A stretch of 57,507 nucleotides of DNA from Candidatus Thorarchaeota archaeon (GCA_016840385.1 JAEOSL010000010.1:1-57507), one strand, 5' to 3'. Positions 7,581-15,654 are shown, counted from the stretch's first letter. A program made the numbers and translations. The notes: generated by a model not told the origin, from the letters alone.

Positions 7581-8759
7581 TCAAAGACGTGGTGCTCCAT
7601 ATGTTCTTGCGATGTCATTTGGCGAAACAAACCCGGCAAGACCCAGTTCAGCCCTGTCTACTCCGATTTCATCTAAACAGTGCATAATGAGCATGGTGCA
7701 CATTTCTTTGCCTGGACTGTCGATTGTACCGAATGTCACAGCCTCAATGTAGTCAAAGTCCGACGGGTTCTTTGAGCGGACACAATTGCACAGAGCTTCT
7801 ACTTGGCTATCAGTCAGGTCAAGTCTGATGATAGAATGCTCCCTATTTAGCGCTTGATCGAGAGGGTTGTCCTCAATCCCTTCACTTGTAGCATCGATAA
7901 GTCTTGAGTTACAGACAAGACCTGCATGTGAATACCCGTACCCGCAAGTAGCATGGTCGATAACATGTCCAGCAGCAGAGTCAGCAGCGAACAAGACAAT
8001 GTCTCCTGTGGATGGTGTTTGTTCCTCTTCATTAATCACACCACGCTTAACAATACAAGTTTCGATATAATCTGCGGCCTCCACAAGTTGTCTAACGATC
8101 CCGTGCACTGCGCACCTAGCCTCATCCGACAGGAATTCAATTAGACAATCTCCTTTGCAAAATAACGAAAATCTGCCGCAGTCGTCCAAGCAGTCATCGA
8201 AGTCGTCGTATGCTCCATTCATACACTTCCATATTTCGTTAACATTACGATATACAGCCTCCACGAACTCTTTTGTACAATCCACAAGCTCATAGACGCT
8301 ATCTATTATTAATTGGATAAAGTTGGTCAATTCACATATTCTTAGAATCGCACCAAAAAACTCCATGGATTCCTGAAAAACCAAGTCTGTCGTGACTATG
8401 GTTTTCCATGTATCGGCGAATTCCTTAGCATTGCTCCATGAAATCAGCTTAACCTGTTCGCTGGTTGTTTTCTTTGATTTTTCGAAAATTCTCAGACCCA
8501 TTGATGAAAGCACTATATGCCCACTTTTCGTTGCGATTGTAGCAACTGGCCCCGATGGAGTCACTTGAAACCGTAGTGAGCCATCGTCCTTGAAAATAAC
8601 GGCTATTGGCATACGACTATTTTGTGGGTCCAGACCTACTGTAAAACCCAAACGCGGTATGTGATAGAACTGGCCTACCCTGCCATCTGGCAATGAGCCA
8701 CACTCCACCCTGGTCATCAAAGGATCAACCTTCTTTCTTCCTTTCTTCTTTTTCGACAA
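7581..8759 (-). CDS. Permuted NlpC/P60 (YiiX-like) cysteine hydrolase with N-terminal extension
   Basis: A 392-residue protein. TTG start at 8759 is set by a strong AGGAGG seven bases upstream. The N-terminus is basic (KKKKGRKK) with no signal peptide. A beta-rich region (30-100) is followed by a Cys-rich helical middle (about 130-240). The C-terminal domain has TGDIVLF, then YSHAGLV with the candidate His, then EMCTMLIMHC with the candidate Cys. In the permuted NlpC/P60 family the His precedes the Cys in this way. Bacterial relatives act on peptidoglycan or lipids; in an archaeon without murein the target is unknown, and the basic N-terminus suggests a cytosolic role. Confidence 0.65.
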   Translation of the reverse strand: MSKKKKGRKKVDPLMTRVECGSLPDGRVGQFYHIPRLGFTVGLDPQNSRMPIAVIFKDDGSLRFQVTPSGPVATIATKSGHIVLSSMGLRIFEKSKKTTSEQVKLISWSNAKEFADTWKTIVTTDLVFQESMEFFGAILRICELTNFIQLIIDSVYELVDCTKEFVEAVYRNVNEIWKCMNGAYDDFDDCLDDCGRFSLFCKGDCLIEFLSDEARCAVHGIVRQLVEAADYIETCIVKRGVINEEEQTPSTGDIVLFAADSAAGHVIDHATCGYGYSHAGLVCNSRLIDATSEGIEDNPLDQALNREHSIIRLDLTDSQVEALCNCVRSKNPSDFDYIEAVTFGTIDSPGKEMCTMLIMHCLDEIGVDRAELGLAGFVSPNDIARTYGAPRL

Positions 8760-9055
8760 ATTATAACCTCCTATGCTGTGTCTTCTTCTTTGCCCCAGAA
8801 CTTGACCACAAGACTGTAGGGCATTCTTTTAGACAGATGGATCTAGAACAAAGCATGTATTGCGAATATTATAGATTCGTTACGCCCCGTCTTCGAAACC
8901 ACCGGTTATTTGTCGCTAAGCTTCTATTTAACACCTTCATTTATTAAAATAATTCAATAAGTTATGTAAAACCATTTGATAAAGAATAAAGTAGCAGATG
9001 CGTGATGTCCTCAATCAAGTTACTGTTGAAATGGAATACCAGCATTATTGGTCAT
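8760..9055. other. 296-bp AT-rich gap
   Basis: Holds the ribosome site of the 8759 gene (8766-8771, minus strand) and a long AT-rich stretch (about 8930-8995) suited to a promoter. No ORF or repeat of note was seen. Confidence 0.3.
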
Positions 9056-9850
9056 TTAACCTCGTTGGCCTCTATCCCGAGATTGTGCTCGTTTTTTCAA
9101 CTCCTGTACAAACAGGTCATTTTGTGATTTGACATCAGGCATTGCTGGAAGGGTTCCGAGTTTTTTAGGACCAATAATCGGTGAGATATCGAGTCCAGGC
9201 AGATACGAGGGATCCTCTCCGAACGTTCGACAAGTTCCTGTCGCAGGGTCACACTCCGACCCCTCTTGACATCTGATCTTGGTACATTGTCCAGATGATA
9301 CCGGTGGAGGCTGCTGACCACCAGCACCAGAAGGAACGCAATTACAATTCTCATCGAGGACAAAACCTTCCATACACAATGCTACTGATGCACATCTTGT
9401 TGGTGCTGCTCTATCTAATGATACAAAGCAGAGATTATTTGCCTCTCCTGTTGGGTGCTTCTGGATCAGGATAGATTAGCGTGTCTAACTTTGAACCTTC
9501 AAGTTCCTCCTCCAGCATGTCCTCAATCCAAATATATGCACACTCATCTACGACATAACCATCAATCGGAAGGTCACCTGCTGGCGTTGTTGTTGTTGAC
9601 AAGCACCCACACACCCGTACACTGGGTCCACGGTGTTCCACTGGTTCTTGGGATTCCAGCGAACACGGGCAACTCGCTTTCGAACTATTCCCACTGGACC
9701 TGAGTAGTCTATCCATACCTCAGCACGTTTGCGAGATGGATTCAAACCAAGGTCGATTGGTTGGAGAAGCTCGGTCTCAATGTTCACCACTGAGCACCCC
9801 CAAGAGTGAACATACACTGATGGCCACAGCTCCAACAATTGGTTAGACAT
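9056..9850 (-). pseudogene. Frameshifted Cys-rich gene downstream of the radical-SAM-like gene
   Basis: Three overlapping minus-strand pieces look like one interrupted gene of about 265 codons. The first, 9850 to about 9590, encodes a beta-rich start and ends in a Gln run. The second, about 9590-9435, is in another frame and reads IDGYVVDECAYIWIED. The third, to 9056, returns to the first frame and carries EGF-like Cys spacing plus a Pro-rich linker. The first switch falls in a CAA/ACA repeat near 9585, where replication slippage or assembly error is easy. The 5' end overlaps the upstream gene by 67 bp. It may be a decayed gene or an assembly error; function unknown. Confidence 0.45.
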
Positions 9851-10731
9851 CCAGCAGTGTCTGTGTACCTAGCAGTCAGATACTTCTTCCCACTTCGCCA
9901 GCGATTGGTTATCTTCCCAGAGGTGTTTGACTTGACCCCGTGGACCTTGCTAAGGTCGAAAAGATGAATGAAGGGGTTGGTCCCTCGAAAACGAAGGGGT
10001 TGCTGGAGCACGTTGGGCAGGGACATGAGGTCGTCTTGCACATCCCATAGTAGGGAGTCTTCCTTGAAGGGAGCAGTCACCACTCTTCGGACTGACCGAC
10101 CACCAAGGTCCTCGTACCTGTCGAGAGCATCACAGATGATGTCAATATGCTCCTGTGGGTCAAGGGCAGACAGTGAGCCATGAATGATTGCTTCATTTTT
10201 TGCCATCTGTGCAAACATATAGTCGGTAGGAACCTTCCAGAAGCGAGTGAGGAAAATCGTGGTGATGTCGTATTGATCAGCAAAATGCATGGTCCTGATT
10301 CCGAGAGGCCAGTCGGTTGAGGGGTCTCCAGTAACCCCATTCCGCACACAGTCGCCTATGAGTAGGTCAAGTTGCTTTCCCAGAGGCTTCTCCTTCAGAA
10401 TCATGCTGACAGGAATATCAAAGAGCTTGTGGAATCTCCTGCTGGCTTCCTTGGCATTGCAATCCCCAAAGCAACCACGCCCTAGGTTGGCTGCACCACC
10501 TGGACAACCTCGCACGGTATCAAGATGATTCCCACCCTTCCGAATCTCTCTCCTTCCCCACTCCTTTGTGATATCTGTCTTCACGGACTTGATAGTACCA
10601 GTGACCTTGATTGCCTGTCTCTTGTAGGGCTCCCAAGGACGGACTGAGGGTTCAAGTCCAGCGGGATGAGAGAACTCACCGAGGGTAGAACCAGTGTACC
10701 CGAACTGAGTGAGTGTAACTTGCCCCGACAT
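9784..10731 (-). CDS. Radical-SAM-like protein of phage/plasmid type
   Basis: A 315-residue protein with Cys76, Cys87 and Cys91 in a GCPGG...GRGCFGDCNA context. This recalls the Fe-S motif of atypical radical SAM proteins found in phage and plasmid genes (compare Gp37/Gp68-like), though the spacing is not the classic CX3CX2C. A GVTGDPSTDW strand and a SLSALDP loop also fit a TIM-barrel of that kind. A second Cys cluster (CLTNCWSCGHQC) near the C-terminus could bind another cluster or zinc. A TATA box (10752-10761, minus strand) lies about 25 bp before the ATG, suggesting a leaderless transcript. Substrate unknown. Confidence 0.5.
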   Translation of the reverse strand: MSGQVTLTQFGYTGSTLGEFSHPAGLEPSVRPWEPYKRQAIKVTGTIKSVKTDITKEWGRREIRKGGNHLDTVRGCPGGAANLGRGCFGDCNAKEASRRFHKLFDIPVSMILKEKPLGKQLDLLIGDCVRNGVTGDPSTDWPLGIRTMHFADQYDITTIFLTRFWKVPTDYMFAQMAKNEAIIHGSLSALDPQEHIDIICDALDRYEDLGGRSVRRVVTAPFKEDSLLWDVQDDLMSLPNVLQQPLRFRGTNPFIHLFDLSKVHGVKSNTSGKITNRWRSGKKYLTARYTDTAGCLTNCWSCGHQCMFTLGGAQW

Positions 10732-10751
10732 GTCTCAGTGTCTTGATTGCA

Positions 10752-10761
10752 GCTTTTATAC
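10752..10761 (-). promoter_or_regulatory. TATA box of the radical-SAM-like gene
   Basis: The minus strand reads tataaaagct about 22-30 bp upstream of ATG 10731. This is the usual archaeal TATA to start distance, so the mRNA probably has little or no leader. Confidence 0.5.
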
Positions 10762-10842
10762 TCATACAAATCTGGGGCCGACTACACATTCCGTAGATAC
10801 ACTCACCCGAGGGATATTCCAACTGGAGTTCACAATTGTATA

Positions 10843-11865
10843 TCAAAGAAACTTTGTAATCGAATCCCTAGCTGCAGCAATACCTATCCCCAGTTGATAT
10901 GATTCTTCAATTGCACCCTTCATCAACTCGGTCCATTGAAGTACCAATCGAAAAAGTGTTGTAAATGCATTGTCAGTTGAGGCATAAATCAATGTTACAT
11001 CTTCATCGGTAAAAGAAACTTGCATGTCATTTTCTTCAAGAAACTGAATCACATCATCTGGGATAGTTCCCTCAACATGGGTATGAAAATCGGAATGGTA
11101 CCAGGGAAAGGATCTGGTTTTAATACTCGGAATAGAGGAAGGAAATAAGGGCATTCCTAACGGTCCAAAAGTCGTAGTGATTTTTCTAAGTTGCGAGTTT
11201 ATGGATTCAACATACTCGGTGGTCGAATTCCACATTTTTTCCAGTTCATCTCTGGTCTTCTCGAATATTTGCCAGTTGGATTGAATAGCCTCGATAACTT
11301 TGAAGATACCAACTGCTTTGTCAAATTCCTTGACTAGAGACCCAGCTGACTTGATCACAACTCCTACTAGATTGCCGGTTTTGATGTTAACGACAGATGA
11401 TCCACTATGACCTGAGTTAAACATCCCGTCCAGTTCAAAGAACTCCTTTCCTTGACTACCATACACCTCAGAACTAACAATCCCTTGTGCAAATCTAAGC
11501 CTCGGAGATGGTTCTCCCACCAGTTTTGGAAATCCTCCCCATATACACATCTGTCCTATTGCGGGTGCTGGTTCTACTACATCAAATGGTTCTTTCACTT
11601 GAATATTAGATGTAGTTACAATACGGGCAAGGTCAGATTGATTGTCGACTTTCTTAATTGTCCCTTCGAAGGGAGCAATTCCACTATTAGGTCTTGATAG
11701 TTTCACAGTGTGCTTTGGTTTTATTTCCCTTTCAGGATTTACAACATGATTTGCTGTGAGAAAAGTTGAATCAGATATTGCAAAAGCGGTACCTACTCTT
11801 TCAGGTAGGTGACCTGCCCACACCTTGAATGAGTTTGTTTTGATTCTGTCAATTATATCCTTCAT
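10843..11865 (-). CDS. Trypsin-like serine protease, cytosolic
   Basis: A 340-residue protein. From ATG 11865 the triad is His40 (TANHVV), Asp78 (SDLARI) and Ser154 (GHSGSS), all in S1-fold context. GTG 11880 is an alternative start. There is no signal peptide or membrane helix, unlike most secreted trypsin-fold proteases. A helical linker (about 205-235) leads to a C-terminal alpha/beta domain of about 100 residues that I do not recognise. Cytosolic trypsin-like domains occur as effectors or processing modules in several prokaryotic conflict systems, and the neighbourhood is accessory, so such a role is possible but not shown. Confidence 0.7.
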   Translation of the reverse strand: MKDIIDRIKTNSFKVWAGHLPERVGTAFAISDSTFLTANHVVNPEREIKPKHTVKLSRPNSGIAPFEGTIKKVDNQSDLARIVTTSNIQVKEPFDVVEPAPAIGQMCIWGGFPKLVGEPSPRLRFAQGIVSSEVYGSQGKEFFELDGMFNSGHSGSSVVNIKTGNLVGVVIKSAGSLVKEFDKAVGIFKVIEAIQSNWQIFEKTRDELEKMWNSTTEYVESINSQLRKITTTFGPLGMPLFPSSIPSIKTRSFPWYHSDFHTHVEGTIPDDVIQFLEENDMQVSFTDEDVTLIYASTDNAFTTLFRLVLQWTELMKGAIEESYQLGIGIAAARDSITKFL

Positions 11866-11953
11866 TACGAAAACACCCACTCAATGGTTCAATTGGACAA
11901 TATTTCTTTGTTTCTTTTCTATGGGAAGGTGGCGAACACACAAGTAATCGTGG

Positions 11954-11979
11954 TAGGAGGGGGGAGTTTCGTAATTGAG
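11954..11979 (+). repeat. 26-bp inverted repeat, left copy
   Basis: TAGGAGGGGGGAGTTTCGTA and six further bases. Matches the reverse complement of 15228-15253 at 24 of 26 positions, both arms starting TAGGAGG when read inward, as terminal inverted repeats do. Confidence 0.65.
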
Positions 11980-12107
11980 GGCATGTAACGAAAACTAAAC
12001 CTGTGCATTCACCGTTGATCTATGCCAACTCCTACTCACATACCATTCCTTGTCCTTAGTAATAAATCATACTTGATTGTAGCAAGAAGAACTCATCTAA
12101 AGCAATC

Positions 12108-12443
12108 TTAGATTAGACTACGAACCCTAGTGTATATTTGAATAAGCTTGGTTCTCGCAAATTCCTGATGGCTCTTAGCTGATTCGATAAAACCACCATC
12201 AATCATTCTCCAGGTTTCAACATGAAAACAAAACTGAGATAGTTGGTTGCGTAGAGAGTCAAATTTCGACTTATCGACCTTCAAACCACTCTGCTCTATC
12301 CACGCTAGACATTCAAGTAACTTCTTCCGAGTCTTTTCAAGAGCATCAGATTGCCAATGTTTTCCACAGAAACACGGGTGATACAGAATACACTCAGCAT
12401 CATAGAGTTCTTGGATTATGATTTTTGCATTATTGAGTGGCAT
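12108..12443 (-). CDS. Small helical accessory protein, paralogue of the 15313 gene
   Basis: A 111-residue, all-helical protein. It shares with the 15313-15654 product the framework N-A-x-x-I-I-x-E-L-x-D near the start, then ILY-x-P-x-F-x-G, SDAL-x-x-x-R-x-K-LL-x-CL-x-WIE-x-S. It has extra Cys residues (HPCFCGK) absent in the paralogue. Helix layout and size could fit an HEPN- or four-helix-type toxin/antitoxin component, but no catalytic motif is clear. Start ATG 12443 has gaggtg just upstream. Function unknown. Confidence 0.6.
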   Translation of the reverse strand: MPLNNAKIIIQELYDAECILYHPCFCGKHWQSDALEKTRKKLLECLAWIEQSGLKVDKSKFDSLRNQLSQFCFHVETWRMIDGGFIESAKSHQEFARTKLIQIYTRVRSLI

Positions 12444-12599
12444 TTGTTTTCACCTCACCTATACTTATTCTGATATCTCAGAGCGAGAGCAGTCATTTCG
12501 CCCAATCACTAAAGGTATTCTCTTGTCCTGTTGAAGACACAGAACTCGCTTCGTACATCCAAAAGCTTTGTAGAAACGGTGTATAAGCCTACGGATAGA

Positions 12600-12617
12600 C
12601 TTTCGATAAATCGAAAG
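12600..12617. terminator. Perfect hairpin CTTTCGAT-AA-ATCGAAAG
   Basis: An 8-bp perfect stem with a 2-base loop (or 7 bp with 4 bases) in the 309-bp gap between the divergent genes at 12443 and 12753. With no T-run it could equally be an operator. The rest of the gap holds the promoter-like motif at 12702 and nothing else visible. Confidence 0.4.
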
Positions 12618-12701
12618 CAATAGTGAGAGGATTCGAAATTTCATGATAATAGAGTGGCAGACTTAGAACAATATAACTCCACCTCGTAATCATTTATGCA
12701 G

Positions 12702-12729
12702 CCGACCACACATTTTCTACGAGCTTATA
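12702..12729 (+). promoter_or_regulatory. 28-bp promoter-like motif, copy A
   Basis: ccgaccacacattttctac followed by gagcttata. The cttata part starts 29 bp before ATG 12753, exactly the spacing seen at copy C (15862-15889) before ATG 15913. Likely TATA box plus upstream activator or BRE. Confidence 0.55.
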
Positions 12730-12752
12730 ACATCCATACAACACAGGAGTAC

Positions 12753-13196
12753 ATGACCGCTCCCAAGCGTTGCCCAACCTGCAAGTCCACAGATACGATA
12801 TTGCTACTCAAGCACCCCATCGAGGAATACCTGAAGTATACCTGTGGATCATGTGCTCGCAAATCAATCCCTAGAGGTGCAACCGTTGCAATGTTCGACA
12901 ATCGCACTGATGGATCTAGGTGGTACATATCCATCACCCGTGAGGAAGACATCATCGAAATGGAGCGGATTGGAACTTGGGCACAGGAGCAGGGAAAGAA
13001 CAAGGTGGGTCTGTACGTCTATACCAACTGGAGAGTACAGACTGGAGTGGGACCTGTGAGTTTTACTTTCGGACATGAGAACAGCATGGATTTTTTGAAA
13101 GACAGAAAGGAATGGTTGATGAAGGAACTCCCAGTTCTCTCAGGCAAGTTCACCAAGGTTTCCCCCGATGTTTTCCAAGCCACCCTAGATTTTTAG
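12753..13196 (+). CDS. Zinc-ribbon protein of unknown function
   Basis: A 147-residue protein. Residues 7-35 hold CPTC and CGSC pairs, a small zinc ribbon; an alpha/beta body of about 110 residues follows. An ATG at 12696 gives a longer frame, but that extension overlaps the 28-bp promoter motif. ATG 12753 has caggag just upstream and begins MTAPKRCPTC, so I chose it. The next gene (13237) also begins with a zinc ribbon and has the same strand with a 40-bp gap. Function unknown; possibly nucleic-acid binding. Confidence 0.6.
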   Translation: MTAPKRCPTCKSTDTILLLKHPIEEYLKYTCGSCARKSIPRGATVAMFDNRTDGSRWYISITREEDIIEMERIGTWAQEQGKNKVGLYVYTNWRVQTGVGPVSFTFGHENSMDFLKDRKEWLMKELPVLSGKFTKVSPDVFQATLDF

Positions 13197-13236
13197 GTAG
13201 GTTTTCTCCTAGTCAAAGTGTAGGAGGAGTATTTCT

Positions 13237-13701
13237 ATGAAATGTTTGAATTGTGGTGGAACTGAGTTTGAGAAGGCTGAATTTGAGGGACAGTTTACAA
13301 CCCCCTTCTCATATCGTTCTAAATTTGGGTGGTCAGCCAGCGAAAAGACAGTCATCGTTCCAAGATATTTCCATGCATGCTTAAGTTGTGGACTTGTACA
13401 CCAGATTTTAGATCTGGAGGTTCGTAGGAAGGAGATGAAGAATCTCATTGAATTTGCTATAGAGGACCAGCTCACGGAGCCGAATGATGAACGCGACGCT
13501 CCGGTCATTGAAAGAGTTAGCTGTAAAGAGATGTCTGAAATGACGAAAATTCCTCGACCACTCCTCGATGAATTGGTGAAAGAAGTACTTGAAGGACACA
13601 AGGGGTATAGCACCATACAGATCATCGACAACTGCGACCGAATAATACCGGTCTTGCGAGAGGATGATGGTGATAGGTGGATCGTTGGAAAGAAGGAGTG
13701 A
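13237..13701 (+). CDS. Zinc-ribbon protein with helical C-terminal domain
   Basis: A 154-residue protein starting at ATG 13237 with GGAGG nine bases upstream. An N-terminal zinc ribbon is formed by CLNCGG (3-8) and CLSCG (about 48-52). The C-terminal part, rich in acidic residues, could form a winged-helix-like fold (EMSEMTKIPRPLLDELVKEVLE). Likely co-transcribed with the 12753 gene. Function unknown; a DNA- or RNA-binding role is an inference from the ribbon. Confidence 0.6.
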   Translation: MKCLNCGGTEFEKAEFEGQFTTPFSYRSKFGWSASEKTVIVPRYFHACLSCGLVHQILDLEVRRKEMKNLIEFAIEDQLTEPNDERDAPVIERVSCKEMSEMTKIPRPLLDELVKEVLEGHKGYSTIQIIDNCDRIIPVLREDDGDRWIVGKKE

Positions 13702-13703
13702 CA

Positions 13704-14069
13704 CTATTCGGTATCTTGGTCTTCATTCATCGCTTTATTATATACCAGAAAGTGTTCACAAGTTCCAAAGTATATTCCTTTAGGACAATGGTGCATACAA
13801 GCTTCAAGTTCTCCGAATAAATCTAACCTATGACCTTCTTCTCTTTTCATGGTCTTAGTCTTTCCACACAGGAATTCGTATTCCACATCTCTAGCAAGTA
13901 GTTGGGTGATTAGTGTAGAAGCTTCCATCAGGGTTAGGCCTGCAACTTCTTCCTTTCCAATCTGGGAAAGGTACTGCGCCACAATTCGCTCATCCTCTGC
14001 TTTGCCAAACCTACCACTGACCATTATCTGGATATATTCTACCTGTTTGTTCGTAATTGATGCCATCAT
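13704..14069 (-). CDS. Small protein with helical and Cys/His modules
   Basis: A 121-residue protein. Residues 5-58 (ITNKQVEYIQIMV...LMEASTLITQLL) resemble the small helical module often attached to phage and plasmid DNA-processing proteins: KQ-x-x-x-I then A/S-x-x-I-x-x-L. The C-terminal half has Cys and His in CGK, CMHHC and CEH settings, a likely zinc site. It is convergent with the 13237 gene with only 2 bp between them. Function unknown. Confidence 0.5.
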   Translation of the reverse strand: MMASITNKQVEYIQIMVSGRFGKAEDERIVAQYLSQIGKEEVAGLTLMEASTLITQLLARDVEYEFLCGKTKTMKREEGHRLDLFGELEACMHHCPKGIYFGTCEHFLVYNKAMNEDQDTE

Positions 14070-14223
14070 CTAAACGGGTTCATGTCCTGTTTTAATCTTT
14101 CAGCATCTAAAATTAAAAACCGAGGATCCGGACATTGACCTTGTAGCCGATGAAGTTTGACCGTCAGAGAAGTTAATATATTCAAATCCCATTCGCATCA
14201 AGAATAGTTCTGAGGGAATTTCA

Positions 14224-15066
14224 TTGGAGGAATTAGAACAGCTCATCACTAAGATTTTGGACCACGTAAATGAAGAGAAAATGAATGCTGAAGTGTATGG
14301 GCGCAGAAGTTCCTATGAATCAAGCGAGAGTAATGTAGAACATCAAATCATTGGACCGATCATATCCGCACTAGGATGGGACCTAACTAATCCAAAAGAA
14401 GTGACAACAAAATACTTGGAACAATCTTCTGAAAAACCTGACTTTGTGCTACTGAACGAAAATGGTCCTGTTATTGTAATCGAAGCCAAAGCATTGGGCA
14501 AATCTCGGGGGACCGAAAATTTGGAGCAAGTTGTAAAATACCTTCGACATTGTACGAATGTTATACTAACAGATGGATTGATCTGGACATACTTTGACGG
14601 AGTAGATCTTGAATTCGACCATACGTATATAGATTACAATCCAGAGCAATTTTCTGATTACTTTAGGGATAACATCCAATCTAGTTTCAGACCTAAATGG
14701 GAATTTGACTTGTCCAAACATCATCCCTATTATTGCTCAGCTCTTCTATCTAGTTTAGCAAAAGACAAACCGGATTCTATTCAGGACTATCGGAACCGAA
14801 TGCATGAAGCTGAAATTGCCTCTCTAAGAATTGAAATACAGATAATTAACTTAACACTGGAAACAACAATACAGAACTTAGATATCATCAGTCTAGTAAG
14901 AGATGAAATTCTCTCTGATATCAAGAAGCATTCTAGAGAAAAATATAGCCACAAATTCACAGATGATAAACTAACAACTCATCTAGAAGTGTATATTGAG
15001 GATTCTGTAAAGAAGCATATTTTCGACAATATCAAGTGTGAAATGGAAAAAGTCGAGGAGTCATGA
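14224..15066 (+). CDS. HsdR-N/PD-(D/E)XK nuclease-like protein
   Basis: A 280-residue protein from TTG 14224 with gaggg upstream. Residues 39-90 follow the type I restriction R-subunit N-terminal pattern: Glu39, I-x-x-LGWD (near 51), PDF (72-74) and EAK (87-89), the PD-(D/E)XK nuclease site. The last 110 residues are helical and coiled-coil-like. No helicase domain and no methylase or specificity gene lies nearby, so it is not a complete restriction system. It may be a solitary nuclease of a mobile element, or act with partners elsewhere. Confidence 0.7.
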   Translation: MEELEQLITKILDHVNEEKMNAEVYGRRSSYESSESNVEHQIIGPIISALGWDLTNPKEVTTKYLEQSSEKPDFVLLNENGPVIVIEAKALGKSRGTENLEQVVKYLRHCTNVILTDGLIWTYFDGVDLEFDHTYIDYNPEQFSDYFRDNIQSSFRPKWEFDLSKHHPYYCSALLSSLAKDKPDSIQDYRNRMHEAEIASLRIEIQIINLTLETTIQNLDIISLVRDEILSDIKKHSREKYSHKFTDDKLTTHLEVYIEDSVKKHIFDNIKCEMEKVEES

Positions 15067-15150
15067 ACCCAAGTTGACCCTTGAAGCAGAAAGTGTAGGA
15101 CCAAATCTTTTCTGAGTGCAACTGGAATGCAGGATAGATAGTTATCTGTA

Positions 15151-15179
15151 CCCCACCACAAATTATTACGAGCTTATTA
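15151..15179 (+). promoter_or_regulatory. 28-bp promoter-like motif, copy B (orphan)
   Basis: ccccaccacaaattattac followed by gagcttatta. It shares the preceding tatctgta with copy C. No plus-strand gene follows; the next 130 bp lead into the inverted repeat and the 3' end of the 15313 gene. It may be a leftover from a lost gene or drive a short RNA. Confidence 0.4.
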
Positions 15180-15227
15180 GGCATCCATAGGAATAGAGAA
15201 TCAGTAGTGAGGGACTTTTTTTGTAGT

Positions 15228-15253
15228 CTCGATTACGAAACTTCCCCCTCCTA
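15228..15253 (-). repeat. 26-bp inverted repeat, right copy
   Basis: The reverse complement reads TAGGAGGGGGAAGTTTCGTA and six further bases, 24 of 26 identical to 11954-11979. The pair brackets about 3.3 kb. No direct target duplication could be made out next to the arms. Confidence 0.65.
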
Positions 15254-15312
15254 CACACCCCTCACCACTCTCTTTTTTCCTGTGTGGTCATGTGATTGAA
15301 TTCTTCATCTTG

Positions 15313-15654
15313 CTATGGAGGAATATCTAGAACGAGTCTGCGTATATCTCTCAGACGGTTTACTAGTTCATCTCGATATTCCTCTTGATAGTGAGCTACA
15401 TTGCTAATTCCCTGCAATACTCGAACTGCTCTTCTTGCAAGAATCGAATTCAACAGGTCACGTAGAGCCCCAAGTAACCTATTGTCGTATGCTGTATCAC
15501 TCAGTTCGATCCAAACAAGACAATCAAGCAATTTCATCCGAACCAGATCAAGGGCATCAGAATCCCGAGAGTCCCCTGTGAATTGAGGTTGATAGAGAAT
15601 GTTTCTCGAATCCCGAAGTTCTTTGATTATTCGTCTTGCATTAATGAGTGACAT
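15313..15654 (-). CDS. Small helical accessory protein, paralogue of the 12108 gene
   Basis: A 113-residue helical, Arg-rich protein that aligns over its first 65 residues with the 12108 product (INARRIIKELRD, ILYQPQFTGD, SDALDLVRMKLLDCLVWIE). The C-terminal halves diverge. It lies outside the inverted-repeat bracket whereas its paralogue lies inside. Start ATG 15654 has ggtga upstream. Function unknown. Confidence 0.6.
   Translation of the reverse strand: MSLINARRIIKELRDSRNILYQPQFTGDSRDSDALDLVRMKLLDCLVWIELSDTAYDNRLLGALRDLLNSILARRAVRVLQGISNVAHYQEEYRDELVNRLRDIRRLVLDIPP

Noticed and set aside
8693..8947. 84-codon plus-strand ORF across the 8759 start
   Set aside because: It runs through the strong ribosome site and start of the minus-strand NlpC/P60-like gene and has a random-looking composition.
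10648..10662. GGTTCAAGTCC, a tRNA T-loop-like string
   Set aside because: It lies inside the radical-SAM-like coding frame (minus strand), and no acceptor, D or anticodon arms could be folded around it.
12696..12752. Longer N-terminus for the 12753 zinc-ribbon protein
   Set aside because: The extension overlaps the 28-bp promoter-like motif shared with 15862-15889, and ATG 12753 has its own caggag.
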